From Rhipicephalus microplus (lineage: Eukaryota; Arthropoda; Arachnida; Ixodida; Ixodidae), in NCBI RefSeq assembly GCF_043290135.1, contig NC_134705.1:38218271-38282270 (forward strand): 64,000 nucleotides of DNA, read 5' to 3'. The position numbers and the translations under genes are program-made. Below, piece after piece: positions 52,051 to 63,145 of the stretch. Below the pieces are notes generated by a model. It saw only the letters and a program-made list of their open reading frames with translations. It had not been told where the DNA came from and searched no databases. Numbering within the stretch: the first letter of the stretch is position 1; each line of letters opens with the position of its first letter.

Positions 52051-53450
52051 CACGCTCGAGTTTCTGTTTTATACGTGAATGGAAATGAGACTGCTGACAG
52101 CTGAATGTTTCAGCGTTGGTGATACCCGACACGAAGTCACCTCACACTGCTACGAACCAGCACGCTTGTTATTAGCTTGGCAACACACGAAAACGATTTG
52201 CACCGAAGCCAACAAATGCTTCAGCGTCGTACAATCCGCGAATACACTTCAATAAGTACGTACGTTGTCACATAGCGAAATGTGTTGGCTAGTGTGAGGT
52301 TCGCTTTCAGCGATGATGAATACCGACGTTGAAAACAAACACAGTGCAGATAAAAACTCCTTCGTATGAACTACCTGATGTTTCGGGCGTCGTATATGGT
52401 GTGTATGCTGCGACAGAAACTACCGTAGAGTTTTCTCAGCCGATGTTCCTCGCATGTGCTGGTTCATACGAACTATAGACGGTAGAGGCCTGCAGTGGAT
52501 GCAGATGACACCGCTGTGAATTGCCTCCGCTGTAGGCGATGGCTCACGCTCAAACCTTCGAACCTTTGAAGTGTGTTTACACTCGTTTTTAGGACAGAAA
52601 GTCCCAGATCAAAACACAATAACACCAACACGCTCCTTTCGCTCGGCCGACGATCGCACTCGGGACCGGCGCTAGCATTGCCGGCCGGCATTCGCTGGGT
52701 TTGTCGGCGTCACTCGAACTCGGCACGAAACCGCGTCACGCTGGTAGCACTCACACGCGTTCGTCGTGTTGTCGTTCTAGATTACGAAGCGGTCATTCAG
52801 GAACGTTTGGAGTAGTTTCCGTGCTTGCAACCAGCACTCGGCTGTGCCTTCGAAGTGGTGGCCATTAGGCATAACGTTCCGAGGCATCGCGGCCTCTGGT
52901 TGGTTGGCGCGCGGCCCCTGGTTGGTTGAAGCCGCTGTACGTGTGGTGACGTAGCGTACGCGTGGCAAAAATATCAAGCCCGGCTTGATCCCTTGCGCCT
53001 CCTCGCGTATGCCCCTCCGACGCCGACGCCGAGAGGCGCATTTGACGCTTTTGACGCGTGGACGCGAGCATACGCATGCCAGGGGTTGGCACTTAACCCT
53101 TGGGCCCCCAACAAACCGACGCCACCACACAGCAAAAAAAACCGACACGAGGTCACTGTGTACACAAGTACCATCTATAAAGCAGGCTAATAAAACAACA
53201 ACAAACTTCTGCAGGCTTACTGTCATACATATACACAAAAACACTTCACTGAAACACACACACACCCTTCCGCACATGGTACTGTTCAAGTTCAACCAAA
53301 ATAACAATAACTCCTGCATGCTACACACACGCACAAGAGAAACAATACACTTCAATGAGACCTATACACATTTCAACGCGTGGTGCTGTTCAATTGTCCC
53401 CCGGTTCGCGCACGTCACTCTTGAGTGTCCACCACGCGCCTAGTCCTCTA
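52051..53450. other. Unassigned part of LTR-I interior
   Basis: GC-rich, CpG-containing sequence (strongest 52660-53110). Overlapping frames on both strands up to 192 codons show no recognisable domain. It may be part of another LTR or 5' region; this could not be decided by reading. Confidence 0.4.
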
Positions 53451-54687
53451 GTGTCTCTACGGCCCCTGAGGCACCGCAGCCATTTCCTGAGTAACCATTA
53501 CGTGCCTTCGACAGCGTGCATGCGGCGGAAACCATAGTGGGTGGCGGCCACAGACCATGGTCATCAATGCGCTTAAGGGCCAGAAATCGACCGCTCCCGA
53601 ACTCCAGCTGACTGACAAAGAATCGCGGCATTGAGTTGCAGAAAACCCGTTCCGTGCAAACGCGATAGACGCTTGAGCATCATTGTTCACCCGCCGCGAT
53701 CGGTAGACCTTAGAGGTGAACATGGATGAGTTTACTACGAACCAATACGGCTTTTCGCGATCTACTCTCATCAATGTCGCTGCCTCACACAGTGTGGCTC
53801 CATGCCGCCGAGACGCCGTATCCACCCACACCATTTTCTCCTTAACCCGCTTTCCCATCAGCTCAGAAAACGGCCAAGCTACCTCTTCGTAATTTAGCCC
53901 GTAGCTTAGGTGGTGTCTACACGATGCCTGAAATGCTACCAGCTTCGTCTCTAAGATTGGCACACTCAAGCCCCTGACTACCGTGAGCCCCTGACTGTCA
54001 GGTGCCCGACAAGGGGAACCTGCAACACGCCCTAAGGAGCTCTCCAAATGAAAATCCCCGCAACACTGTTCCTACTCGAGAAGTCTTCGCACTTTCCTTT
54101 TTACGCGTCTATGTGGATGCGAGTTCTTTCGGGTTAACTTCTATTCATGAAGAAAATCTGGTTGCCGCACCGAAGTCGCATTACGTTGGCCGCCAAACGG
54201 CCCCCTGTGCTCACCTAAATTATCGGGGACTCGGGCACTGTCTTGTTTTCCGGCATCGGCCGACCGATTGGAACCTGGGCAAGTACCTACAGCACACGCT
54301 GCTGCGGGCCGCGGTTGATATTCAGGATCGATAAATTCCACACCTTGCTCGAACGATATGTCAACTCACGCAACTTTTGGGCAACAAATGCGCAATTCTT
54401 TCGCTTCCACCAGCTCTCGAGGCTCCACCGGCCTCTGCGCTACGCACCAACGCTCACGTTGTCGCTCAACAATGACTTCTGCTTCCGCGCTCTCCTCGGA
54501 TATCTGCGGTATCACCTCGGCATGTTCCTTTTCGCGTAACTCCTCGGGTTCACCTGTTCCTTTCCTGCCCACCGCTGGTGTTCCATCGGGTGACGCGCGA
54601 CTTCCCCGAAGGCTGTCGTCGTCACTGCTCCTCACGACAACATTGGTGATCATATCCTCTATAAACGTGGCTTCATGCTGGCTTTTA
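53451..54687 (-). other. Minus-strand open frames of unknown nature in LTR-I interior
   Basis: Three minus-strand frames lie in line with gag: 54695-54366 (acid-rich, EEIPQ/VERQRERW-like), 54341-54141 and 54047-53457 (196 codons). Position and strand fit the region downstream of protease in LTR-I. No RT, RNase H or integrase motif is seen, so they could be interrupted element sequence, an extra element gene or chance frames in GC-rich DNA. Confidence 0.35.
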
Positions 54688-55079
54688 AGGCTCATTCACA
54701 CAGAAGGCGGCGCGGCAAAGCGGCGAAGCGGGATTTCCGAAGCGGCGTTGCGTGAACTGGTTCAGACTGCATGCCTCCTTCTTCTGGCCGCGCGGAAGAA
54801 GAGGCAGGCATCTCGCGATTTTGTGCACGTGCCGCTATGACGTCTCAGTGCTTCTCCCAAACGTACACCCGCGCCACCATAGCGCCTCCGCTGCCTGGCG
54901 TTCTGATTGGTTGCGGCAAAGCAACGACCCTCGGCAGGCGGCACAAAATTGCTCCGAGAGCGACCGGCCTTGCTGGCTGGTTTTTCTCCTGCTTTCGCCG
55001 CGTAGAGAGGAGGTTTTTCCCGCTTTCCGCGTTGCCACCTCGCTAATTTCGCCGTCCCGCCTTCGGTGTGAACGAGCCT
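54688..55079. mobile_element. Harbinger-like MITE, copy 2
   Basis: A 392-base element, AGGCTCATTCACACAGAAGG at the left and the inverse of CCTTCGGTGTGAACGAGCCT at the right. The flanks are TTA (54685-54687) and TTA (55080-55082), an intact 3-base duplication. It aligns with 27349-27749 throughout. It sits inside the LTR-I interior, so it inserted after LTR-I. Confidence 0.85.
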
Positions 55080-55099
55080 TTAGGGCTCTCGGCTTCTAA

Positions 55100-56575
55100 C
55101 TGCCATTTTTGGCACGTGTTCACTAGGCCACTCTTCGGCGTCAGCTGTGTGCCACCTGGCTCCTCCGCGTCTTTCGACATGCTCTCGGAAGCGCATTCAT
55201 TTTTAAGATTTCCGCGCTTTTTCAGACAGCAGGCAATCCGCTCGTGCTGTCAGCCGGTCCGCTAACGCGCAAAGCACTGAGGCTGGTTCCCTAACGTCGG
55301 AAAAAACCTCACGCTCGCGCAACATAGTCGGCGGAATAACTGCAAGCTTGGCCTGTAGTTTCTCCCCGAACGCCTAAGTCAGGGTGACCATTCCATGTGG
55401 TCGCACCAACTCAAACGGGATCGTGCTCTCACGGACTACTGTAATTTCCTCACCTGTGTCCAAAACTCTTCCTATATGTTTGTCTTTGCAGTCGAGCGAT
55501 ACTGGAATTAAATCACTGTGTGCGGCGGGGGGCCTTTCAATCGAAACACGCGCTGCTAACCTGTCTCCTTCACTGTTCGGAAGCACTTCCGTCGGCTGTT
55601 TCTGACGCTTCGGGCAATTCCATTTCTGGTGTCCTGCGCTACAGCAACTGTACCATGCCTTAGACCTACGTTTTCCTTCTGTACCTCGGCTTTCTGCGGC
55701 ACCGCTACTCTTCGCTGGCTGATTCTGAGCTCTGGCTTTGCTCGCGCCCTGCGATTCCGCTGGCTTTTGACTCACCTGTCTTGCAGAGCTGTTCGCACAC
55801 TGCGCTTCCTCAAATGTTTGCTGCAACGCAGATATCTCTGGGGCGCTCATCCTCTTTCTATCTTCTTGGAGTGTGACATACCGCATGGCCTCCGACAAAT
55901 TTCTCTTTAATTGGCCGGCAACCAAAAGCTTGACCAGGCCCTCGAATGTCGACACCCCCCTCGCATCAAGGTAAAAGTGGAGGTAGCTCTCTAAACGTGT
56001 CAAAAAAGGTCTCCTCCTTCGTTCGCACGCTTCCCTGACCCTGAAAATATTCTTAGATATTCACCTGCCGAAAGATTTAGCTCGTCTAGCACCATTTGCT
56101 TGATTACTTGGTAATCTTTATGTTCTGTTGGGCTTAGCCGCGTGGACAAAAATGGGACCCTCTCCGCTACCGACGGGAAAACCAAATGTCCCCAAAACTC
56201 TCCTGGTACCTCGTACGCTTCTAGGGCCCACTCCATGGACTCAAACCACACTGGTGCTTCAGCCTCTGTTGGAAATTTGGGTAATACCCCTGAGAGAACT
56301 TTCGAGTAGCGTCTTAGTTCGCTACACAGATTACGCCTGCCGAACTCAGGTCCACTCCACCTAGAGCTTCCACCCATCATCTGCGACAGCCTCTCCATCT
56401 CTAACCGCAACTCCTGCAGTCTACGCTCCGGCGTGAGATTTCCCAATCGGTCATCTCCCTGGCTCTCCCGTGCACTACCCTGTTCAAAGTTTGCCACGTC
56501 GCTCTGCTCTCCCGACTCGCGACTCATGGTCTGCGCTCGCCTGTCCGGGTTTAAGTGGGTGAACGTCGTGTCCAT
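55100..56575 (-). pseudogene. gag and protease of LTR-I, frameshifted
   Basis: ATG at 56575. The first frame (to 56000) has an acidic N-terminus, LTPERRLQELRLEMERLSQM and VLPKFPTEAEAPVWFESMEW, and SAGEYLRIFSGSGKRANEGG. A shift near 56003 leads to TRLESYLHFYLDARGVSTFE and LKRNLSEAMRYVTLQEDRKR, a SCAN-like capsid C-terminal domain as found in some Gypsy gags. Then a zinc knuckle, CCSAGHQKWNC, and the protease GRVLDTGEEITVVRESTIP with an intact D-T-G. The main frame ends at 55374. Further residues (EREVFSDVREPASVLCALAD) can be read to about 55200. Capsid, nucleocapsid and processing functions are expected; the frameshift disables this copy. Confidence 0.8.
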
Positions 56576-56937
56576 AAGATGCTTTAAAACTCAAGAAAGG
56601 CAGCGGCGCCCCTGAGATGCAAGAACACCAGAGGACTCACCACTTGTGCAGCTGCTGCTCGCTGTCTTCTCTCTTTGCCAGCCGTCAAACGCTCGATATC
56701 GCCCGATGTCGCCAGAGGTTGTCGCCGGACTGAAGAATTGGGATGACCGTACTGGACCGCTGGCTTCCTCGGGTTGATGGCTGCCGCACCATCGCCTCCT
56801 CAGCTCGGTGGTCTGGCTCTTCGTTGGAACAGCCTATGTCTTGGCTTTTGGTCTTGCGTGTTCTCCGCAACACGATGGTCTCCTTGTTGCGCAGAGCGCC
56901 CCTTGTCGTCGTCGTCTCGACCCTGTCGGACTGCGAA
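56576..56937 (-). other. LTR-I 5' leader
   Basis: Between the right LTR and gag on the minus strand. It begins TTCGCAGTCCGACAGGG, where a primer-binding site is expected. I could not assign the primer tRNA by eye. Confidence 0.45.
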
Positions 56938-57772
56938 AGTAAACCTCAGCCTTCTACCCACTCCCTCTCTTCCCTTGAGCAGATCTCTCCCAGCTGCGTA
57001 GTGGCTGTTGCTACAGAAGGGAGTGGAAGGTTGGTTGCTTCTCGGTCTCCGTTTTGTCTTGCCGGGCTGCTGCTGCTTGTTCGGGGATGGAGGCCAGCAC
57101 ATTTCGAACGTTACAACAACTCGACTTTATATACAGAAACTTATGTACATATTTACAAGACTACACCATTGGAGCCGTCGCACGTGGCCTCAGGAGGGCC
57201 GATAGTGCAAAGCACGCTTTGCTGCGACCAGAACCACCGCGATGACTTGGGAGCCAGGTTTTAATTCCTCGGTTGCGCCTCCCGATTTTCCTCACGCCCA
57301 ACCAAAACAATCGAGTCCGTTGATTGGACTCACTAACATTTCTTGCCGTCCTCTCCTCTCACTCTTCTATTCAAGCACTCGACCGCTCGGTCGGAGAGAG
57401 AGAGAGAGACGAATGGACCGGCCTGCACACTACGTTCCGCGAACTGTGCGAACGCACACAGTGGTGCGCCATTCGGCTGCAGGCCTCCTGCAGTACCGCG
57501 AGATGACTCCGCTGTCCATCACGACAGCCGTCGTGCGGACTCTAATCCTGACGGATGGGTGGCTATGCACTGTCCTCGCGTTGCCCACCGGCAATCCGCT
57601 GGCCGGAGACCATTTAGCTGGTTCGTAGAAGCGGTGACTCACCGCTGTATTCTTGCCAGAACAGGCGCGCTTACGCCGAGATTATCGTCTCACGAGAATC
57701 GGCTTTTTGGAAAGCGCGCCCTTTTGCGAACGAGAAGACTCGCCCCCCTGACCTGCGACGCCAGACCTTACA
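56938..57772 (-). repeat. LTR-I 5' LTR (right)
   Basis: 835 bases, partner of 42227-43068. Sense TGTAAGGTCTGGCG at 57772 and GAGGTTTACT at 56938. TGTCC follows directly at 57773-57777. Confidence 0.9.
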
Positions 57773-58226
57773 TGTCCGTTCTCGCCTTTGCTTTTTGCAA
57801 TTTATCTGGAACGACTATGTTTAGGTGTGCTTTAAATTCTAGCATAAACGGCTACCGATATGACGCTGAGGAAGTTAAAGTTCTAGCTTATGCAGATAAT
57901 ATTGCTTTCTTTTTGGACTGATAAACCCCGCGTTCAAGAAGTAGTCAACACTACTTTACGTTTCTGTAAAGTCGCTGGCACCAGCATGAGTTTTGATAAA
58001 AAACAGTTGATTATTGCTAGGCATGTGGGCCCAGACTCCTCCGGTCTTCGCAAATATTCATTGGAATGCGACTCTTATGAAGTACCTAGGTGTGCCTCTT
58101 GATAACTATCGTAACAGCGGCCCACTAAGGACCACTGCGATAACTACAATCCGCCGAAAGGTGGCAACATGGCACGGACGGGAGCATTCAATTTTTGGCA
58201 GAGCGAAAGCGTGCCATATATTTTTG
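57773..58226 (+). pseudogene. nLTR-6 part 2: RT second half
   Basis: Resumes the L1-like RT after LTR-I: CPFSPLLFAIYLERLCLGVL (motif B), then NGYRYDAEEVKVLAYADNIA. Here the YADD box reads YADN, so the second Asp is lost. VAGTSMSFDKKQLII (motif D) and MKYLGVPLDNYRN (motif E, KYLGV) follow, then RRKVATWHGREHSIFGRAKA, and the sequence is cut by LTR-II at 58226. Several frame changes occur within this short piece. Confidence 0.85.
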
Positions 58227-58400
58227 TGTAAAACGGGGTTTATTGAAGCAGGTAGTACTTGCACAACAGGTCTATTGAAGCGGAAGGTGGGTGGCGGCAA
58301 CCGACACAGGAATCGCAGCGCTCGGGGACCACAGCTCACGCTCGGCTCCTCTCGCTAAAAGCGTGACCCACTGCGGCACATAATCTTCTTCCTCTCTACA
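58227..58400 (-). repeat. LTR-II 3' LTR (left)
   Basis: 174 bases. Sense starts TGTAGAGAGGAAGAAGATTA and ends AATAAACCCCGTTTTACA (canonical TG...CA with a polyadenylation-like AATAAA). It aligns with 62975-63145 with scattered changes. Confidence 0.9.
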
Positions 58401-58565
58401 ATACCCCGACGACGAAGACTAGCCATCCTGGCAAGTCAAGGTGACGAGAGTAGGAGTGGATCGTCTCACGTGGACACACCTCACGTGGACAGTCTCACGG
58501 CCAAGGCATCGCCTGTCTTTAGATGGCGTGACCGGCTCGATCACGTATTTGACATGAAATCGACG

Positions 58566-59776
58566 TTAGACGACGCGAAAAGGACCGTGAAACTTGGGGG
58601 CGAATTTAGAGGACAGACCTGGGGAGTGGAAGGGCAGTCGGAGCCAGACCAGCGAGCCCACGGCAAAAGTCTCGACTTGCTGGTCGCGGTCGTGGTGGTC
58701 TTTTTCGAGTGCTTGCTTTTCCGAGGTGAATGATCGTTCAACTGACGACATTCTTCGGCGCGGTTCACAATTTCAGAAAAAGGGTTTAACTCTTAAGACG
58801 TCGGGACAATACGAAAAAATGGTGTCAAGGGTAGAGCATGGCTTACGCCCATATAGGAGAAAGAAAGCTGAGAAGCCTGTGGTTGACTGCGTCGTGGTTT
58901 TGTACACATAAGTCACAAATGAGAGACTGACAACCCAGTTCGATTGGTCAGAATTGACATAGATGGCGAGCATATCTCCTAGTGTTCGGTTCAAGCGCTC
59001 AGTTAGACCATTGGTCTGCCGGTGGTAGGCTGTAGAGGTGCGGTGCACCGTGCGGCATGCCCGAAGGAGTTGTTGTACAACTTAGGATAAAAAGACACGC
59101 CCTCGATCCCTTAGTAGTTCACGTGGTGCCCCGTGACGCAGTACGAAGCGTCGCAAGATGAAATTAGCTACCTCACTTGCACCAGCTGTACGTAGTGGAG
59201 CAGTGTCCCCATACCTCGTCAGATGGTCGACGGTGACAATGATCCATCAATTTCCAGTGGCAGTGTACAGAAGGGGACCATCTATATCAATTCCAACGTG
59301 CTCGAAAGAGCGCGCCGGACACGGTAGAGGCCGTTATATTCCGGGTGAATAAGCCGCGGTTTTTCGTCGTTGGCATAATTAACAGGGCTGAGTGTACTTT
59401 TGTACAAAGATGTGCATACCACACCAGTAGTAACGCTGGCCGTTCCGGTGATATATTTTTAACACACCTTGTGAGCATGTTGTGGGTTGGCATGAAAATA
59501 CGCACAGACATCAGATTGCATGTGGCGTGGAATAACCAAGAGCCATTTATGACAATCCGCGTGGTAGTTTCTGCGGTACATTTGCGCGTTCCGTATCTCG
59601 AAAAGTGTGGTTTGGTGGCGAAGAACGCGTGGGTACGCAGACGTTGAGGAGTCGGAAAGAATGTTAAGGAGAGGTGTTATCCATGAATTTTTCCGCTGTT
59701 CAGACGACATGCTTGAGACGCAGATGAAAGCGATGAAGAATTTGGCGTCCGAATGCAGATCTGCGCTGAATCTCAC
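58566..59776 (-). pseudogene. Integrase of LTR-II, broken
   Basis: Zinc-binding region near 59640-59460: LLVIPRHMQSDVCAYFHANP with H and C residues. The core is in several frames: a D-G-P-L stretch near 59280, LLRDRG-like near 59120, and TSTAYHRQTNGLTERLNRTL (59048-58990) with the catalytic Glu. VTYVYKTTTQSTTGFSAFFL ends the core. A C-terminal GSLVWLRLPF, SSKFAPKFHGPFRVV (58660-58566) matches the GPY/F module. Integrase would insert element DNA into the host genome; this copy has at least four frame breaks. Confidence 0.8.
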
Positions 59777-59928
59777 TGGTGATCGTGAGAGGACGTCCGC
59801 AACAGAGTGTTTCCGTCTAGACCGCTAGACGACACGAATGTCGAATGCTTGTAGGCGAAGAGCCCAATGTCCAAGGCGACATGAAGGATCTTATAGCGAC
59901 GCCAACCAACACATCGCGTGGTGGTCTG

Positions 59929-60132
59929 TCACAATGTCGAAACTCTGTCCATACAAAGACGAAACTTGCTTAACGCCCAAACGATTGCAAGGCATTCTTT
60001 CTCAGTTACTGAGTAGTTCATTTCTGCTTTCGTGAGTGCGCGACTTGCATATGCGAGGACGTGCTCTGGAATACGGGGATTTCGTTGCGCGAGTACTGCT
60101 CCCAGGCCAACGCCACTGGCGTCTGTGTGCAC
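59929..60132 (-). pseudogene. RNase H of LTR-II
   Basis: [15 protein letters not shown] (first catalytic Asp), [20 protein letters not shown] and [12 protein letters not shown] (Glu) are typical Gypsy RNase H strands. The C-terminal part is in another frame further left (DIVTDHH-like near 59930). Contiguous with the RT upstream after a frameshift. Confidence 0.85.
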
Positions 60133-60370
60133 TTCAGTGGGGGCATTTGGGTCGTACTGGCGTAGAATGGGTGGTGACGTAAGCAGGCGGCGCAGTGCAA
60201 GGAAGGCTTCGTCACATGCCGTGGTTCAGTTAGAAAGGTTAGCTGGACCGTTCAGTAGTTGCGTAAGTGGGGCTGTATTGATGCAAAGTTGTGGACAAAA
60301 CGGCGAAAATACAAGCACAAGCCGATGAAGCTCCTAAGTTCTTTGAGTGAAGTAGGCTTCGGAAAGTCGG

Positions 60371-61084
60371 CTAGGCTACAGCTCGAAGTTTGTCCGGGTC
60401 TGGGTGAATTCCATCCTTTGATACAACAAGACCAAGTATAGTAAATTGGTGAGCCCCGAAGTGGCACTTCTTTAGGTTAATTTGAAGGTTTGCTTTAGTA
60501 AGGCACTGAAGAATTGTGCGCGGACGGTTGACGTGGGTAAGGAAATCAGGAGAGAATACGATAACATCATCAAGGTAACATAAGCATATCTGCCATTTAA
60601 GGCCGCGTAAAATGCTGGCCATCGTTCGTTCAAACGTTGCAGGTGCATTGCACAGACCGAATGGCATAAATGTGAATTTCTATAGGCTATCCGGCGCAAC
60701 GAACGCTGTTTTGGGACCGTCACACTCTGTCATCGGAACCCGCCAGTAACCTGAATGTAAGTCCAATGAAGAAAAGAATCCCGCACCTTGTAGGCAATCG
60801 ATAGCGTCGTCGATGCAGGGAAGAGGGTATACATCTTTCCGTGTATTTTTGTTCAGTCGCCGGTAGTCGACACAAAATCTAATCGAACAGTCTTTCTTCT
60901 TCACTAGCACAACAGGTGAAGACCAGGGGCTACAATATGGCTTGATGACACCGCCCTGAAGCACATTGGCCACCTGCTCTGCAATTACACTTCGTTCCTT
61001 GAGTGATACGCAGTAGGGGCGTTTCCGCAAAGGAGGTTGCGTTCCAGTGTACATTGTGTGAGCGACGGTGTTAGTTTGACTCAA
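60371..61084 (-). pseudogene. Reverse transcriptase of LTR-II, one nonsense codon
   Basis: A single frame from 61084 to 60371 is interrupted only by a TAG near 60680. Motifs: YCSPWSSPVVLVKKKDCSIR, FCVDYRRLN, FFSSLDLHSGYWRVPM (motif A), then after the stop MPFGLCNAPATFERTM (motif B) and CYLDDVIVFS (YLDD at about 60566-60577, both Asp intact) and LQINLKKCHFGAHQFTILGL. It is the best preserved enzyme domain in the window. Confidence 0.9.
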
Positions 61085-61198
61085 TGCGTTCTGAGGAAAG
61101 TCAAATAAATCTCAAAATTCACGCAGAAGGGTTATTAGCTGGTCCCGTTGATCCGTACGAAGCTTGCTGTCGATGGAACGATTGAAGAAATCTGAGGA

Positions 61199-61675
61199 CT
61201 AGTTATCCCACCTAAAAAAAGGAGTAACATCGTTCGGTTGAAGTTGCTGGCAAGGGTAGTGGGACTCAATGGGCAAAATAACGTTGTCATCAACAGGAAG
61301 AACATAGCCCAGTGTTTTGTGAGCTCTTAAGGTGAGAGGGCATGAGCTAGAATTGAAAACGACCATTCCGGAAGTATCTTGGTGAGGTGGCAAAACGGCG
61401 TACGGCGGAGACGTACCATGCCGGCGACTGAAAACGTCAGATGGGGAGAACACAATGGTAGAGCCAGACAATTCAGTGCGATTGACGGCGACAACGATGA
61501 AATTAAGAGGAGGAACATCGATAACGGAAGCAACAAGAAGCTTCCCAAGGTGAGTGTGCTCATTGTCAGTAGATGGCGCATCAGAAAACACGGAAAATTC
61601 CACCTTCGCGTGAGTGCAGTCAATTACGGCGTTGTGGCGTCCAAGTATCACGTCGTGGGAACAATTGGTCTTCAC
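61199..61675 (-). pseudogene. Spacer between protease and RT of LTR-II
   Basis: A 158-codon frame, CSHDVILGRHNAVIDCTHAK then SPPYAVLPPHQDTSG, lies between protease and RT, as the C-terminal protease extension often does in Gypsy elements (the D-x-I-L-G-x-D/H-x-L-x-x-x-x-A motif follows the protease). No catalytic residues are expected. Confidence 0.7.
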
Positions 61676-61738
61676 GAGAAACTCGATGTGGTACAGGACG
61701 TACTGAATGATTACTCTCGCCGTACATGCTCTGACTAA

Positions 61739-62140
61739 TCAAATTGGTTGCGCGCTCGCGGAATTCAGCAAAACGACGGGAGCCGGTATCGTTACTTTTC
61801 GTATCGAATGGCAGAGGTTTTGACTTTGACTCATCACAGATACGGTGGCACCCACGTCAACAACCGCAAGAGTTCGTAGACCTTCAACAAACACTTCCAG
61901 AACGTTTGCGGAGAACGGGCGAGGACTTCTACAATGCGAAGATTTCGCAGCTCGTGCCTCCGGAGCAGCGGCAGTCAGTTTTCCGGCTCTACGGGGTTCG
62001 GTCGGCGACGCAGAGGGGACGGAGAATGGTAGCGGCGTGGTGAGGATGAGTGACGGGGACCGAATGAGTGGTAGTAGGCAGCAGGGTGGTAGTGTAGTTT
62101 GGTTATTGACGGGTCGCGTTCCACGGATTGTCGGTCGCAT
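61739..62140 (-). pseudogene. Protease of LTR-II
   Basis: LEVFVEGLRTLAVVDVGATV is the protease core; the catalytic D-T/S-G is D-V-G here, so the active site is altered. SVMSQSQNLCHSIRKV follows as in Gypsy proteases (A-x-x-S-V-x-S/N). The upstream part is Pro/Ser/Ala-rich linker from gag. Confidence 0.8.
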
Positions 62141-62199
62141 TGACGGGGCAGTTATCGTTGCGCGTTGTACGGGGCCGGGAAAGAGTCGTCAGAGTACCT

Positions 62200-62960
62200 C
62201 GGAGCTGCAGCCGGGCCCGTTGCGAAACGCCGGCGACAGAAGCGCGCCGCGTGACCAGGATATCCACAGGCGCAACAGATCGAGCGATTGTCAACTGTGC
62301 GCCAAGGGTTTCAGTTATAGAGCTGTTGTGTGACTGGAAATGGCGTCGTGGGTACTCGTACAGGCTGGAGAGTCTGCCAAAGCAGAGGTCGTAGCGGAGT
62401 AGCAACAACAGCAGCGTACGTCAATGGCGCGATGACGGTAGCTGTCTGAGAGACAGACGGCAGTGCGTCATAGACCTGCGCCAGTATTACCTGCCAGATG
62501 GCAGGTGCGAGACGCTCAGACGAAGGTTACGTCGCTGGTTGATACGACAGGCACGAAAGTTGTCAGGCCACCTCCTCACGCACATATCGTTTGATTTCCG
62601 ACATTACTGTGTTGTGGTATCCACCCAGGGTCGATGCCGCAAGAGTTTCGTCAGTAGCCGCTGGCCGCCGTGTCATGACCCGCCATTTATGCAACTCCTC
62701 AAAGATATGGCAAAGAGTGGCGAATTCGGACATGGTATGAGGGCCCTTGGCCAGCAGTATCTGGAAGGCGTCGTCGTCTATTCCTTTCAAGATGAGTTTG
62801 ATCTTGCCTGCTTAATTCATTGAAGGGTCAAGGCGCTTGCACAAGTTGAGGTCATCCTCGATGTAGCTTGTGTAGCTCGTACCTTGCTGGGTGTTTTCTT
62901 CAGCCATATCTGGGAATGCAGCTAGTTTCCTGTTACGGAGTTCCAGGTTGAGTTACCCCG
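62200..62960 (-). pseudogene. gag of LTR-II, broken
   Basis: Read from right: LRNRKLAAFPDMAEENTQQG and TSYIEDDLNLCKRLDPSMN, a stop, AGKIKLILKGIDDDAFQILL, and CHIFEELHKWRVMTRRPAAT (62790-62563). In another frame near 62280-62222 lies a zinc knuckle, CCACGYPGHAARFC (C-x2-C-x4-H-x4-C), marking the nucleocapsid. The N-terminus of gag just inside the 5' LTR is not clear. Confidence 0.75.
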
Positions 62961-62974
62961 CACCTTCACCACTC

Positions 62975-63145
62975 TGAAACGGGATTTATTGGCGTAAGTT
63001 GTACTAGCACAGCAGGTCTATTGATGCTGAAAATAGGCGGCAGCAATCGACTTAGAAATCGCAGCGCTAGGGGCAACAGCTCGCCCTCGGCTCCTCTCGC
63101 TAGAGGCGTCACGCACTGCGGCACATAATCTTCTTCCTCTCTACA
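62975..63145 (-). repeat. LTR-II 5' LTR (right)
   Basis: 171 bases, partner of 58227-58400. It ends CCCGTTTCA where the left copy has CCCGTTTTACA, a small deletion. Sense sequence just inside (GAGTGGTGAAGGTGCGGGG) is where a primer-binding site is expected; the tRNA was not identified. Confidence 0.9.

Larger units (their letters stand above)
42227..57772 (-). mobile_element. LTR-I: large, gutted LTR retrotransposon inserted in nLTR-6
   Basis: Two long direct repeats (842 and 835 bases) bound the element, and TGTCC flanks it at 42222-42226 and 57773-57777. Joining the outer flanks restores the L1-like frame R-C-P-F-S-P-L-L-F, so the boundaries are secure. Orientation is minus: gag and protease remnants (56575-55100) lie next to the right LTR. 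The expected pol region is not recognised. The interior instead holds a satellite (43920-46120), an I-like LINE (46740-52050), an unassigned part (52050-54680) and a MITE (54688-55079). The gag wording suggests a Gypsy/Ty3-type element. Confidence 0.85.
58227..63145 (-). mobile_element. LTR-II: compact Gypsy-type retrotransposon inserted in nLTR-6
   Basis: 4,919 bases with LTRs of 174 and 171 bases. The flanks are TTTG (58223-58226) and CTTG (63146-63149), a 4-base duplication with one change. Sense (minus) order: gag (62960-62200), protease (62140-61739), RT (61084-60371), RNase H (60132-59929), integrase (59700-58760) and a GPY/F-like C-terminus (58751-58566). The order pro-RT-RH-IN is that of Ty3/Gypsy elements. 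Frames are broken in every domain, but the RT is almost intact. Confidence 0.9.

Noticed and set aside
52777..53355. A 192-codon minus-strand frame with several Cys residues
   Set aside because: GC-rich region with competing long frames on both strands, no domain and no matching copy elsewhere in the window.
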